NCBI GenBank assembly: GCA_036346225.1
Contig: JARFIW010001087.1
Span: 1,736,001-1,800,000, forward strand
Length of the DNA stretch: 64,000 nt
From: Platerodrilus igneus
Taxonomy: Eukaryota; Arthropoda; Insecta; Coleoptera; Lycidae
Direction of reading: 5' to 3'
Shown: piece by piece, positions 9,072 through 21,352 of the stretch
How positions within the stretch are numbered: position 1 is the stretch's first letter
Layout: every line of letters begins with the position of its first letter
Notes under the pieces: model-generated
Told to the model about the DNA's origin: nothing
Database searches by the model: none
What the model saw: the letters and a program-made list of their open reading frames with translations, nothing else
Position numbers and translations under genes: made by a program

Positions 9072-12000
9072 TATAATACTTGTCTACTCTTGTTTCATAA
9101 ATACATATACAATTCTTTGGTTCAGCATGTAATGATGTCTCCATTTATACACCTCAAATCGTATGAACTTTCTTTTTCTCTTTAGTTCTTTAGCGTAACC
9201 TGCATTATATGTGAGTACGTTATTCTGCTTGTTAATTCGAATTCGTTTTAAAATGTCAGAAATTGTTATGCGATTTTCAGTTCTTTTCTGTATGTAAATT
9301 TGCATTACAGGTATAAAATATAATAGTAAATCAAGTATACCACTTCATATCATACGCAAGTTGTACAACACTTATACTGCCGACGTGAAATATAGCTTAG
9401 GTTCAACAATTGAAATACTCTTAGAAAAATTGTCGAAAAGAGAATCCAAAGTATAAACTAGGTTTCAACACAGCCTGAATAAACGCGTAGGAAAGCTTAA
9501 ATCATCTTCTTTGTTCTTTTTCTGAATTTCTTGCGAAACAAGCTTTAGCAAATGATATTCATATATTGTTTAAGTCTACCAGAGCGGAACGTCAAGCTCG
9601 TATAATTATGTAAATGGGCCTCTTGCGCGAATTGTGGTACTTAATACGTTTAATTGGTCCGATTGAGTTACACAGAGCCAAAGCATGCTGCTTATTAATA
9701 TTATTATGCCGCTAGGAGTTTCTCAGCATAATTCCTAGCGGATAATCCAACATCACTGTCCGCTTGTGAATTTCAATTACGAAGACAACTACCAAGAGTT
9801 CATTCCCTTAATATGCACAGAAGACATTATTCCAAACCAGTAAATAAACGATCGAAATAAACAAAAGAGCTCAGAGTTTACTTCATTTGAATCTAACCAA
9901 TGACTAGTCGGCTTGGAGGCGATAATAGTCATGGAAACGTTTCAATATTGAAATCAAACACCGTAAATTTCGCTAAATGCAAGGTTGGATTTGCTATCTA
10001 AATTACAACACTGAAGTGCATATTTATTCAAACCCATAAAGCTTTGAACAGCAGCTACGTTAAATAATAATTGCTTCATGGGAAATCATTGACTTAAGCA
10101 AATAGTTGCAATTCTGAATCTCTTTTATTCTTCGTTAATAGAATTTTGTATACAGAGGACGCCCCGGCTTTCACATAAAAATAGGGGAATGATTTGCTTG
10201 TCAGAAGAATTTCAATTTCATTACTATGGAAAGTACTTCATTCCTGATAAGTGTTTAATAGGGCGGTCTGATGCCAGGGATTCACATATGACTAGAGGTA
10301 GGTGCTTGTCAGAATACTGCGGTAAATGCTCAGAATAATAACAGAATTAGTTTACAACTAATATTGGTCTTTACTTTTATTTTATGGTTGTATGCAAAAG
10401 TTATGGTCATATGCTATGTGTAAAATGAGCATTGCGATTTATATTTAGATTTGCCCTAAAGGGTGCGGACTCTGTAACACTTTTAAGGGTGCATCAGCTA
10501 ACTACAATGGTGTGGGAGAGAGTTGCTATGAAAGAAATAATAAAAATTCTCACAATACTACTAAAAATGACTGAAATGCAAACAAACTACATTCCAATAT
10601 TCACTTACCTTAAAGGCTTTCCTTTTGTCAAAATTAAGGAGTTCCAAGCCGTCTTGTTTCTGTAATACCTACGATATTATCCCTACAAGGAAGGCGGTTA
10701 TTCCTTTGCTTTTGGTTTACTAAATATATTACGTTACACATTACCTTTTTCCACAATCCCTTAAAATAATCATTAAATTTTGTCATATTAAAGAAACTTT
10801 TAAAATAAAGTGTCTCTCCCAAATACGTCTCCATCGCTGGGGTGATTGGATATCCTTTCACAATTAGTTTATATTTACCCAGTTTATAAATAAATACAAT
10901 TAAAATTAACTTACACTTAGTTTTTATTAGGATTGCGTAATGGCAATATAAATGCAAATATACTTTTTTAAAAAATACCTAATTTGCTAACATCAAACTG
11001 ACCAGGTTTTAGTAAAAGAAATTCTAAAAAGAAAGAAATGTTAAATAAATCAATAATACTATAAAACTACTTTCCCATTTCTAATACTGATATACATGAC
11101 ATTCTAAATACTATTTCTGGAAATACCCTTAACAACAATACATAAAAATAGTTAAATACCCACTTTTCCAATTATGGTTCAATTGTTCATTAAAAATGCT
11201 AAATTTTCACCCTTTAACTAACAATAGATCCTACCAATAAACCTTAAATTTAAAATCAATATGCGTATATTTCTTAATATTTTTTAATGTCGCAAAATTT
11301 CCTCTCCCTATTGTATCATGCTTAAATTTAAATCACGAGTTCCATCGCTAATTCATAGTCCAACAAAATAATTACTTTCACAATCTATTAATTTCCTACC
11401 ACATAAATACGAATCCATTTATATTTAAAATTCACATGTGAGTAATTATAAATTATAAGCACAAAAGCTAATAATTTACTCGTTGTTTAATTCCAACAAA
11501 CCTTTAAGTACAAAGATGTCTAAAAACACAAACCTTTCGATTTTTCTTCTAATACAGCATTTTTAACACAGAACAACATAAAACCCCTTTATCCAGTCGT
11601 CATGACGTTAATTATAAGAACACGTGATTGAAATTTACATACCTTTTCATTGTAATTAAAAGATAACAAATCTCACGCCGCGTGTTTTCTCCTTGCAGTG
11701 ACAACTATATTCACACCTCGGGCTGTGTTACTTCCTACTTTCAACTAAATTTGCTTTCTTAGGCTTAGTAATTATATAATATTCTCAATTTTTGTTGGTA
11801 ATTCCTATTAATTGCGATCAGAATTCGTTAATATAATGTAACATATTTTATTTATGCTAAATAAAAACGGCATTGGTACGTTAATAAGACTAAGATCAAG
11901 TAATTTGTGTCGTCGTTGAGATTGGCCTTAATCGTCTAGCCATGTGAAACGCGTTTTATTTAAATCATAATTTTCACTCTACCATTTTCAACATTCTTAT

Positions 12001-14019
12001 ATTACACATCTATAACATTTTATTTTTAAAGAAATCCTTTATTTTAGCGGTTTTATTGTCGCCACGTTAATGACTATCGCGTTATCTTGGTATTGTATTT
12101 AGTGTCCCAATTTACTTTAAGAAAATTTATTTCATTGCTTTGATTGTACTAACTGCCCTAATTGAAGTTATTTTTTCTAAAAACAAAATAATTATAATGT
12201 TATCTTTAACTAATATTAATTATTATTATTAACTACACAGGGTACGTTCACATTTAGTTTATCTATCCCAATTTAATATTTACATCTTCCTATCAATGTA
12301 TAGTTCAAGCAACGCGAATGCCTTACACATAAGTAAAGTATGATACCTTTGGCTTTCGGATGTGTTGCTGCCATACAGGAACATACGAAAAAATACGTTG
12401 GAAAAATACAATATACTACAAACGTCCATCTTAAATAATCGACAAGATAATATTCGCAGATAATTAGGCGGTTTATATTAAATTAAACTAGATTTAAATA
12501 GGAGCGACTTTTGTTTATCTTGGTATAGGTAAGCTCTTGCGCTAACATTGTGCTTCTTACTTTCGTTTGGAACATTTTTGATTTGTACATTTTGCTACAG
12601 AATGAGAAACGAAGCCCTTTTTATTACATAACATGAAAACGGTTTTTTTATTTAGTTTGACTGATATTCTTATTAAAAACGCAATTAACTGCTTTCATTG
12701 TTGCGCACAAATCATCGCAAAGAAAATAAAAAGGGTCCAAAAAAGTCGTTTACAACAACTAATATAATAAAACTGAGAACTGAAGCAAGGAATGTTTTAT
12801 ACGTTCCATAAGTGCCAGGGAGTAGAAATTCGGCATTAACTGTTTTAGAATACCCAAAAGACGTCGCAAACAATTCAAGTAACCCTAAAACGGTGATTCG
12901 ATTCATGCTTTTTCAAACAAACTCGGTTCACTTTGAAACACAATAACAATCTAACGGAAAGCAACACAAATTAGCCAGAAACAACAAGAAAGGCGTATCG
13001 ATCAAAGGCTATAGTATACCGTTGAGGTCTGCAAAGGTTGCAGGGGCCTCAAAACGCTAACAAAAAATTTCAGGCCTATACTTCGGACCTTCTCGATGTC
13101 ACTTAGTGCTTCAGAAGGAAAGTTATCCTGCTTAAGCGTTATTAATGGCTGTTGAAAGCAATAATAAAAACTCTTGGCCAATTGAAAGTCTCGTTTAGCA
13201 TCATTGAGTGCTTCATAGACGAAATTAAATTTACCCGCTTCACACCTTTCATAAAATCCTAATATAAAAAGGACGAGATAATTCCACTTTTTGTTGAAAA
13301 CATTTACTAGAATTTATGAACTGCCAATAGTGTACCGTTAGTACTCTTTAGTGCATAACAGACAAATTTATCAACCCAAGCGTTTACGAATAACTCTACG
13401 CTTTATTAAAATGATGTTTTTTTCGGCAGAGTTTATCTTAACCTTACTTTAGCAGCATTTTTGATAAATACATTGTCTAAGGAACGATGTTAGAAATTAG
13501 AAGGTGAATAACGTAGAATGTACAGTGATGACAGATTTTTGCCTATAATATTGAATATCCTTTTGAAGACATCGAAGAAATTTACAGTTATTGTGGCACT
13601 ATACTGTTCTTACGCTGTCGGCAGCACAGAACTAGCTTTCTAAGTTTGTTAGAGTTGACTAAATTAAATTAAATCAGGACTATGTTCAAGTTTCAGACAA
13701 ATTCGGTATTGAAGGTAAGTCTATTGCATCAAATTAAGTGTGAGTAAAGCTTTAATTTTGCGCTACAGAGTGGTGGTGCAATGTAAAGTCACATGGAATT
13801 ATACAGTTTACAGTAAAAGCTCGCGGACTGCTAATAGAAATATAATTGCACTACCTTTTATAAAAATTCAACCTGCGGATAGCGCAGTTAATGGAACAGC
13901 TGAAGTAAGTAACACATTGGAACATCGCATTATGATAACTTTAGTTTGCCGTATCCGCCAAAATATTATTTATATAATCTTGTTTTTAAGAAGCTGAAAG
14001 ACGAATATACAAAAGTGGA
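9072..14019. other. long AT-rich region without a supportable gene
   Basis: The short open frames here (for example 9084-9305 -, 10432-10665 +, 10634-10957 -, 12712-12906 -) have low-complexity AT-driven composition and no motif I recognise. No inverted termini, tandem arrays or element protein signatures were seen apart from the hairpin at 9703-9746. Unique host intergenic or intronic DNA is the simplest reading. Confidence 0.45.
9703..9746. other. strong hairpin, 14-bp stem with one bulge
   Basis: ATTAT-G-CCGCTAGGA (9703-9717) pairs with TCCTAGCGGATAAT (9733-9746) around a 15-nt loop; only G9708 is unpaired. The GC-rich inner stem is unusual for this AT-rich surrounding. It could be chance, a terminator-like structure or part of a longer hairpin RNA. 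Confidence 0.6.
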
Positions 14020-15400
14020 TGGTTTAAGGTTAGTCTGCCAACGTCTTTATGACTTCAGCCTGAATGTTCTCAGGGCCGGGTGCTGTATTGTTTCCGCACC
14101 TTGCAATAGCCTGAAGCACCTGACCCTCTGTGAAGGGGGGAAGGTTTTCCTCCTGTCGATTCCAGGGTCTGTTGCCATGTCGTTTTGGCAAATCATGCTG
14201 TTTCGTAGATCCGCTTGATTGTCCGAGTCTTCCTCGGGATTGTAATCAGGTACCAGCTCTTTTATTAGTGCCTTTGCCGAATCGTTCCAGTTAGAAATTT
14301 TTTCTTCATCCATCTGTAAGGTGGAATAGATGTTTGGTGGTCTGATCTTAACTCTAACTATCTGATATGGAACTCCCCATACGTCACGCCTCAGGTATAT
14401 CTCTACAAATTTGTCCCAGGACCCTCGCTTGAATATTTGTAACTTCGTTTCGTATGCAGCTTTTGTTTCTCGATACCTGGCCAGGTGGTATCTCTTTTCG
14501 ATTTCCGTAAGGAATTGCTAATGTGTTTTCCTGACTTTTCTTGTTCGTTTTCTCAATGTCGAAGGCTCCTCGGATCATGGGGTTCGACTGGAGTCTCGAT
14601 ACTGGGTTGCTTGTAGTATCGACAGATTTATAGCTTGGTGTATGGCGTTAGTGAGTTATATACCGTATTCGTGGAGATTTCCTTCTTGTTGTATCATGGG
14701 TATCGGATGGAAGTTTTTTTGAGTTTTTCCAGATGGCCTTTTTTATGTTGTATTTCCTACCTGTCGTTGGTGTATTGTCTCTGAAGGGTAGGGTTTTGGG
14801 TTGTCTGTTAAAATCGAAAGTGATCATATTGTGATCACTTATTGTTGCCCTGCTGTGACCCTCAAGTTGGTTATATGTCGGTATGCACTGCCATTTGCTA
14901 CCGTAATATCTATGCTGCTTTTCACCGCGTCACTGTTTTTGAAATTTGGCGAGTTATTAGGTTTTGATAATAATTTCTTGCTTTGTTGATGTAGAAGGTG
15001 TTATCCGTGTCGTCGCAATGCCACAGTGGGGATTCGGCGTTGACATCGGCTGACAGTATGTTTGGTTGTACGTACAATAAATGGTCCGTATTGGAAGTAC
15101 CTCGTCGCCACTATAAGTAGGGTCAAGCCCTTTCCTGTCACTTCGATGCACACGCATTGTTCATTCTGGAAGTCATGTATATGCCTTACGGTGATATTCT
15201 TGTTAAGAACTACTACCGCTGCCATTGGTATTTCACCTTTGGAGATCACCCTGGCTGTTATCGGCATGTCTGGAATCTATCCGTGAGTCTCGTAAGGTTC
15301 TTATAGGAGTAGCGGATCAAGGTTTAATTCCTCCGCAAGCTTACAGATTTCCTTCATTACCGTTGCGCTCCTCAGCCCGTTCAACTGGCCAATTTTAGAG
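14020..15400 (-). pseudogene. R1/Waldo-like LINE ORF2: endonuclease and start of RT
   Basis: On the - strand from about 15397 the sequence encodes an apurinic-type endonuclease. The N-terminal IGQLNGLRSATVMKEICKLA is followed by LLL*EPY, where a Gln codon has become TAA (15301-15303), and a second stop lies at 15277-15279. PMAAVVVLNKNITVRH follows, then NAESPLWH near 15010-15050 and the catalytic SDH at 14831-14839. A linker with frameshifts (about 14640-14300) leads to the RT entry motif QAIARCGNNTAPGPENIQAE (about 14130-14060). The sequence stops there, so RT palm, thumb and 3' UTR are missing. ORF2 of this clade makes the enzyme for target-primed reverse transcription. The element is dead: truncated, with at least two stops and several shifts. 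It follows ORF1 at 15560-16410 in the expected order. Confidence 0.85.
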
Positions 15401-15559
15401 TGTGTATGTTGTTAATGTTCGTCTGGTCCAAAAGCGAGGTCAGTGTAAATATTTGCGTGCCCCTCAGTTGATGTCTTTGTTCGTTATGTGTGTTTTGTGT
15501 AGTATTGTCGCGTTTGGTGATTTTGGTTGTCCGAAATCGTCGGTTCTGTTCTTTGTGTC

Positions 15560-16410
15560 GTTGTGCCTCTTGTCTATCTTGTAGCGTCTGTGATAGTGGT
15601 TTGATTGTGATTTTAGGCGATTGTTAGTGACAAATATCTTTAATGTGTCTTTTGTACGAATCTCTTCCACATCATTTTATAAGTAGGACAGTCTGTGTGA
15701 TCTTTAGTACATCTTTTGCGTCTCTTGCGACATGGGATGCAAACCGCTGGCTGGTAGATTTAGGGCAGTTTTGTGTTTCGCGTCTTTCTCCCCGCAGTGT
15801 CTGCAGGTGTCATGCTGTTTCGAACAGTGCTTAGATATGTGCCCAATATCATGACATTTTAGGCACTTTGGCACAACTATATAGTCCCTTACGGAGAGAC
15901 TCCTATATTCCACATATAATTTGGATGTTGATATCAGAAGGTTTCTGATTTTCCCACTAACGGATGACACATGGTGCATCGTCGTTTTCCCTTAGGTCCC
16001 GTTTTGAATGCTAATTTGAAGTTTTCTTCAAACTCTTGTATATTTAGTTTTCCCTCTAAATTTTGTTTGCATAACATATCACTGATTTCACCGTTCTTAA
16101 GATACGTCGGAACATCATAAATAATGACCAACGGTTGCCTCTTCCGCGGTTTTTCGCAATTTTGTATGTCCCAATTTCTTGTTTAAAATTTTTTCAGACT
16201 CGGTTTCGCTATCGGTTTCTATAATTAGGAATTTAGTTGCTGCGTGGATGCTTTTAATTTTGATTTTGCCTGGGTTGATGGTTTTGGTGAAAATGTCCCT
16301 AATTTGATTAACCGTTTCCCTTTTTTTTTGCTGTAATAAAGATGGTTGAGGTATGATTTCTGGTTATGAGGTCCTTTATATACTACTGATAAATGTCTTG
16401 TACAGAGCAA
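15560..16410 (-). pseudogene. R1/Waldo-like LINE ORF1 (gag-like, CCHC)
   Basis: This is the RNA-binding ORF1 protein upstream of ORF2 on the - strand. Visible in order are a Lys-rich start near 16350-16230, VIIYDVPTYLKNGEISDML (16131-16080) and FKTGPKGK (about 16005). Then come VRDYIVVPKCLKCHDIGHI (about 15890-15840), whose zinc knuckle CLKCHDIGHISKHC is intact, and a second cysteine-rich motif CRHCGEKDAKH. The VRDYIVVP-plus-knuckle layout is characteristic of R1-clade ORF1 proteins. Frame changes between the two main segments (15934-16131 and 15704-15979) show it is a pseudogene. There is no sign of 28S rDNA around it, so it is not a site-specific rDNA R1 insertion. Confidence 0.85.
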
Positions 16411-17573
16411 TGTGTGAGTTTATCGTAATGTTTAAAATATTAACGAAATAACCTCTACATTATTAATTCAGGCAGCCTGCATTATAAAAACATTTATCAG
16501 TGGAGTACGTTACATAATTATATATTTGTCCGCTTATACAAAAAGCCATTACACCTTATTAATATGCTAACCGAGCCACTGCCCGCCGTGGCATAAAATC
16601 TATTAGCATAAGATCGCGCTTGGAAAACAGTTTTGCGGAAAGTGTATTAGCAGTAAACATAAAACATCTTTTACGGAACCCAGCATTTCCATTAAAATTT
16701 GGAAAGTTTTAGTGAATGTCTGCTCTGGTTAAATATTATTACCGCATATATCTCTCCACTTGATATACTAACCAAGTTAGACTTTATTTGAATCTAAAGC
16801 TCGGTATTTTGTTGAACTGCTAAGGTTCCTTACTATAGTTAGCTTTATACGTCTAGAAATTTGATGCATGTGTTAAGCCCGTATATTTTTTCCGTGCTTA
16901 GAAAGCAGAAATTACTTCAAAGCAGTTTAAAAAGAAATCCTCTAGAGGGAACATTTTTAGCTAACTATATGGTTAATGCTAAACATCGTCTTTGTAAAGT
17001 TTTAAGCATTTTATCAGTTTTAGCAACTTTAAAAATAAATAAGCCAGATATAATTATAAAGTACTTTGGAGTCGCACCTACAAAAGATGTTACAGTACAT
17101 TTTGCAATAATGGTTCGTCAAATAATTATGGTTTCTGTTTAGGGGTTATGCGTTTAGAACTTTTAGAAACATAGAGTAAAAACAAAAAATATTACTATCA
17201 AATAAAATGCTTGAAAGGAACGTGAAATTGCCAATACAATATACAGAAGGAGCAAACTAGAACATCAAATTTTATTGCACGCAGAATGTGCCTTAGCTCC
17301 CCTAAAAACAAACGGCATAATGTTAAGATAAAAAATACAAATAAAGTAAGTAAGCGTCAATTAAAACTCAGCATCGTACCAACTGAAATGTTAAATATAT
17401 CAAAAAAGCCTTTGGTTTCGTTGCTCACAAATTACTGGGAAGTGCATTCAAAACTTGAAAATTCTAGCATAAAACAAGTTGTAAAAATACTAATTTGATT
17501 GTTGTAGATATGATTTCTAGACAACACCTCGTACATTGAAGTAGGTGAAACAGGGGGCGGCTGGATAACGCCG
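16411..17573. other. unassigned region upstream of the R1-like element
   Basis: Contains two unremarkable open frames on the + strand (16861-17142, 93 codons; 17286-17498, 70 codons). I recognise no domain in either and they are AT-rich and Lys-rich. No repeat structure was seen. Confidence 0.4.
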
Positions 17574-17926
17574 TTGCCTCCCTCCTCCCATTTCCCAACT
17601 CTCATCTTCCACCTATCACCACCCACGTCTCGCTTCTCACTTCCCACCTCTCACCTTTTGCCTCCCACTTCCCACCTCCCACCTCTTACCTCCCATCCCC
17701 ACTTCCCACCTTTCACCACCCAGCACTCACCTGCCACCTCCCACCTCTCACCTGCCTCTCCTACCTCCTACTTCATACCTTCCTCTTCCCACCTCCCACC
17801 TACCACCTCCCACCTTCCACTTCCTACCTCCCGCCTCCCACCTCCTACCTCTTACCTCCCACCTCCCATCTGTCACCTCTAACCTCCCACCCTACACCTC
17901 CCAGCTCCACCCCACCCCAATCCCAT
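17574..17926. repeat. pyrimidine-rich (CCCACCT)n-type simple repeat
   Basis: About 350 bases of imperfect CTCCCACCT-like units, almost purely C/T/A on the + strand and therefore rich in GGGAGGTGGGAG on the - strand. An open frame through it (17574-17882) is a Pro/Ser/His low-complexity artefact. The repeat runs up to the point where homology between the family B LTRs begins, so it replaces the 5' part of that LTR. Confidence 0.9.
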
Positions 17927-17974
17927 TTTTTTTTGTTGTTTCCGCAATAAATTGCAGACTGTACGTTACCGAAT

Positions 17975-18592
17975 TTCACGTTCAGAGTGCACGAACGATT
18001 ATGTAATTATTCTTAAGGTCACAACGAGTTAACCCAAACCTTGCGTTAGAGCACTTTTATAGTTTCCTTTTCTGTATACATTAATGTTAAAGTCAACAAC
18101 TTGCTAGTTATACTTGATTACGTTATTTAAAATTTAATGTTACGTTCTTAAATTTTACAAGGTGCACTTCCCAAAGCATATACCACTGTATTATTTTTTG
18201 CATATATTTAGGGTTGTAAAGACTATGTAAGTATATGGTATTTAGATGATAAGGTTTTATTCTTGATATTTTTAAATGGCTAGGTCTATACTGTATTATA
18301 TGCAAATTGACGCGTTGTTTACATCGCTACAACAGGACGATTACGTAAAGTGCGTTTTTGACTTTTGTAAATATTCTTTTGGGACTGTGTTTGTAATATA
18401 TCTTTTTACTGGCGTTTCCAATTTTTCTGTATCACCTACTCCACTCTACTACGTTTTCGAGCTAGGCCCGAATTCAAATTTTTTGGATTTCGATTTCACA
18501 CTTCTCTCCTGTTTGTTGGGGTATTCGATATAGATGATTTTTTTTTGCTTACTTTACTGTTTTCTTTTTTTTCTACACGGAATACCGTAACA
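17975..18592 (+). repeat. family B 5' LTR, 5'-truncated
   Basis: Aligns with 23390-23810 through shared blocks such as TGCACGAACGA, TTATTTAAAATTTAATGTTA, TTTCTGTATCACC and CACGGAATACCGTAAC. It ends ..ACCGTAACA at 18592, the inverted match of the LTR start TGTTACGGT. Its 5' part is missing and is replaced by the pyrimidine repeat. Confidence 0.8.
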
Positions 18593-18599
18593 TAAAATT

Positions 18600-18615
18600 T
18601 GGCATACCCAACGTG
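18600..18615 (+). other. primer-binding-site-like block, family B
   Basis: TGGCATACCCAACGTG begins 8 nt after the LTR end. TGG as the start and the CCCAACGTG core are typical of tRNA primer sites just inside 5' LTRs; the tRNA cannot be named from this. Confidence 0.5.
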
Positions 18616-19108
18616 AGGCCCCGATTTTCAAAACTTTCTTTTTACTTAATATGGGATACGATTTCCCTAAACCTTTCTGTTGTTTTTAAAATTTGCCGTA
18701 TATCAGAAACCGTACTTTTTTACTTGAGAGTTTGTCCCTGATTTTTGGGAACCTCTATTCTTACTCAATATATGGTCCTGCACCTTCTGAACATAAACCG
18801 TTTCGTCCTGATAAAATTTTTCCTTGGTTGCGTTTGTTTTATTGTTCCTTGTCCGTTACGTGGTTGTTTTCTGTAGATTTTTCTTTACGTCTAGTTACCA
18901 GAATTGTAATTCGCTGAAAATTCGAGTTTTTGATAGCATGGGTGCTATATTTCTAGTCCTTAATTTTATGTCGTGGCTCCAACTCTATTAGTGTCCTTAG
19001 ATTCTATGTTGTTATTTCTACCAATTTTTTTAGGTTCCTTTAAATTCCAATTTCTTCCTCGGATTTACTTTAGCTTGTGTTGGCTTTGATATTCATTTAT
19101 TGGCTTAC
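18616..19108 (+). other. leader region of family B, non-coding
   Basis: T-rich sequence between the PBS-like block and the first gag ATG. An open frame at 18693-18917 has no recognisable content and is probably chance. Confidence 0.5.
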
Positions 19109-20020
19109 ATGGACCTTCGGCGCATACATGTGAAACATTGACACGAAATCGACCTGCAGTACGAATTACATTCTCGCGGTTTCGATTCTGAGGTCTATGG
19201 ATATGAACTCCGTAGATCTACGAAGGGTGCTTTTCGCATAAAACGTGATAGGGCATTCTTTCCACTCTCATTGCATTCGATTACGCTGCCGACCTTGCAT
19301 CAGTCAGAACTTCTATACTAGAGCTTCGACATTACCTTGCTAAATTTGTTGGTGACAAATCTTCACTTGCATTCAAACGCATTGATTTCCTGTCGATTCA
19401 CACAGAACGTCGCTATAGTGAGATCCTTCCACCAGAAGCAGAGCGCCGAATCCATTGGAAATTACTTAATACTGTGGACAAACTCGGCATTTCTTTTAAA
19501 CCAAAATAAAAGCTTTACTTACTGATACTACTGCGGTAGCTACTTCTGATACCACTTACACTTGCGAAATGTACTTTTACTTCTCATGACCGAACTGTTA
19601 TTTCTGCTACGCCTGCGGGTAGATCAAATACTATTTCTGTGATTTATTCTGTTCCTATTCCTAAGTCTATTTCTACTTTCAGGTCACATGCTACAATTGT
19701 GATCAACCTGGTCATGTGCTGCCACGTTGTACTCGTTCTCAAGTACTCCATTGTTATGGTTGCAGACATAAGGAGGTTACTCGTCGCAACTATCCGAAAT
19801 GTTATCCTACTACTAATAGGTCTTCAAATAATGCTCCGAATTCTGTCCTTAGCTCTAGCAGTCAAATTTTCTCTGCTTCTAATTCTACGTTCTCTTCTGT
19901 GCCTCATGCCGATCATTCTACTACCACTACTAAGACATATCCGCTCCGGTAAATGTTGCTTCGAACATAATTTCTTCCGTCTTTAGTTCTATATCCTTCT
20001 CTGTACCTTTTTCTGGTCTT
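19109..20020 (+). pseudogene. family B gag (nucleocapsid with zinc knuckle)
   Basis: Starts with ATG at 19109, then an early TGA, then EIDLQYELHSRGFDSEVYGY, an N-terminal motif also seen in the family C gag (SDELSYELLIRNV). The frame changes near 19315 and continues as ELRHYLAKFVGDKSSLAFKR to about 19509. It changes again before the zinc knuckle CYNCDQPGHVLPRC (19689-19730; C-x2-C-x4-H-x4-C intact). A second cysteine motif follows, CYGCRHKEVTRRNYPKC from 19752, in which the third Cys is Tyr. A Ser/Thr-rich tail runs to about 19950. The protein would package RNA and form the particle. At least one stop and two shifts mean it is not translatable as one piece. Confidence 0.75.
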
Positions 20021-20305
20021 CCTACTAATATCACAACTTATCCTTTTTAGCCATATGAGCCTTTGAACTATAATATTGGTTTCTACGACTATCCCGCTCC
20101 TACTTACCGCATATCGCCTACTAAGAACCAAATTACTTTTGTCCTTAGCTACTCGAATGATGATCAAACGGATTCTACGTATTCATTTCCACCTCAGACA
20201 GTGCCTGCTCCGCCAATGGAGCACATACTTCAAAGTAACGACTAAAATGCAACTAAAGAGGTTACTCCTGCTTTCTTAAACAATTCTACCAACGAAATTA
20301 GTGTC

Positions 20306-21012
20306 GTGTCTGCAACAGCAGATGTAGCTGATGTGACGATAACTTATCATACTAATAGAAAGGGTCCTGTTGAAATTAACGAACCCGTATCTATAATGTT
20401 TGTTGCTGTTGTTGTTTTACCTGATCCTGCTTCTTTATCTGCTGTTGCCGAGGAGGCAGTTTCTATTATGGCTGAAGTTTTGCCTGCTTCTGTTGCTCTA
20501 TCTGACGTTGATGAAATTCCACTTGATTCTGCTCGTTTATCAAATGCTGTTGAAACTCGACTTGATTCTGTTCCGATATTAAGGTTGATGAAATTCTACT
20601 TAATTCTGCTCCTTTCGCTAATGTTGATGAACTTCTACCTGATTCTGCTTCTTTATCTAAAGTTGATGAAACTCCACCCGATTCTGCTCCTTTCTCTAAT
20701 GCTGATGAACTTCTACCTAATTTTGTTCCTTTATGTAATGCTGACGAAGTTCTACCATATTCTGCGCCCTTGTCTAACGTAGAAGAAGTGTTATCTGATT
20801 CTATACCTTTCCCTAAGGTTGATACCCTTACAGCCAATTTTATTCCTTTTTCTAGCGTAGACTCTTTTACAATCAATACTATAAACAAACGGCTTTCCTC
20901 TATAACGTGTACTGAGTTTCCTAAACCATCACCACCACTACTACCTTCACGATCGCCACCACCTCCTCAACCGCGTGTTATAACTACTACACCCTCTGTT
21001 AATCCTGGTTGA
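20306..21012 (+). pseudogene. 13-residue repeat protein after gag, one frameshift
   Basis: An open frame from 20306 enters a tandem array of 39-nt units (20468-20817) with consensus close to VDEVLPDSAPLSN. One unit is 38 nt long (20546-20583), so the reading frame shifts there. The original frame resumes as VDEILLNSAPFAN and runs on to a stop at 21012, with a Pro/Ser-rich tail (KPSPPLLPSRSPPPP). Units are acidic and Pro/Ser-rich, suggesting a disordered linker. It sits downstream of the gag knuckles, where protease-pol would normally start. I know no family match for this repeat. It could be a C-terminal gag extension or captured sequence. Confidence 0.6.
20468..20817 (+). repeat. 39-nt coding tandem repeat, nine units
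   Basis: Unit starts are at 20468, 20507, 20546, 20584, 20623, 20662, 20701, 20740 and 20779. All are spaced 39 nt except one of 38 nt. Units differ mainly at positions that keep the Val/Ala-Asp-Glu and Asp-Ser-Ala-Pro pattern, so the array was probably coding while it diverged. Confidence 0.9.
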
Positions 21013-21352
21013 GGAAAAATACCCAACTAACACTATTTTCAGTTCTGGTAACTTAAACAACGAAACCGGTTAACAAAGGAAATAAAAGGCCGAAAATATT
21101 CTATGCTTATTTGGAACCTAAAGATGTAGGTGTGCGTAATGCTAATGTTCTTGATTTCGCTTCGGTTTCCTTCTGGCAACACGTATTAAGCCTCATTACT
21201 AGTTTTCTGCGTCTCCACATTTCTATGCTGACTTTGCCCTCCTTAGGTTTTCTGGTTTTCTAAATAATTTGCTTGTTTTGAATGGTTTTCTTCACTTTAT
21301 TGGTCCTTGTTCTCTGATTTTCGTTCTGCTCGCTCCTCATACTTACTCAACC

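Noticed and set aside
16861..17142. 93-codon open frame considered as a host gene
   Set aside because: No recognisable domain, AT-driven composition, no support from neighbours.
17574..17882. 102-codon Pro/Ser/His-rich open frame
   Set aside because: Pure product of the CCCACCT simple repeat with no start context or domain.
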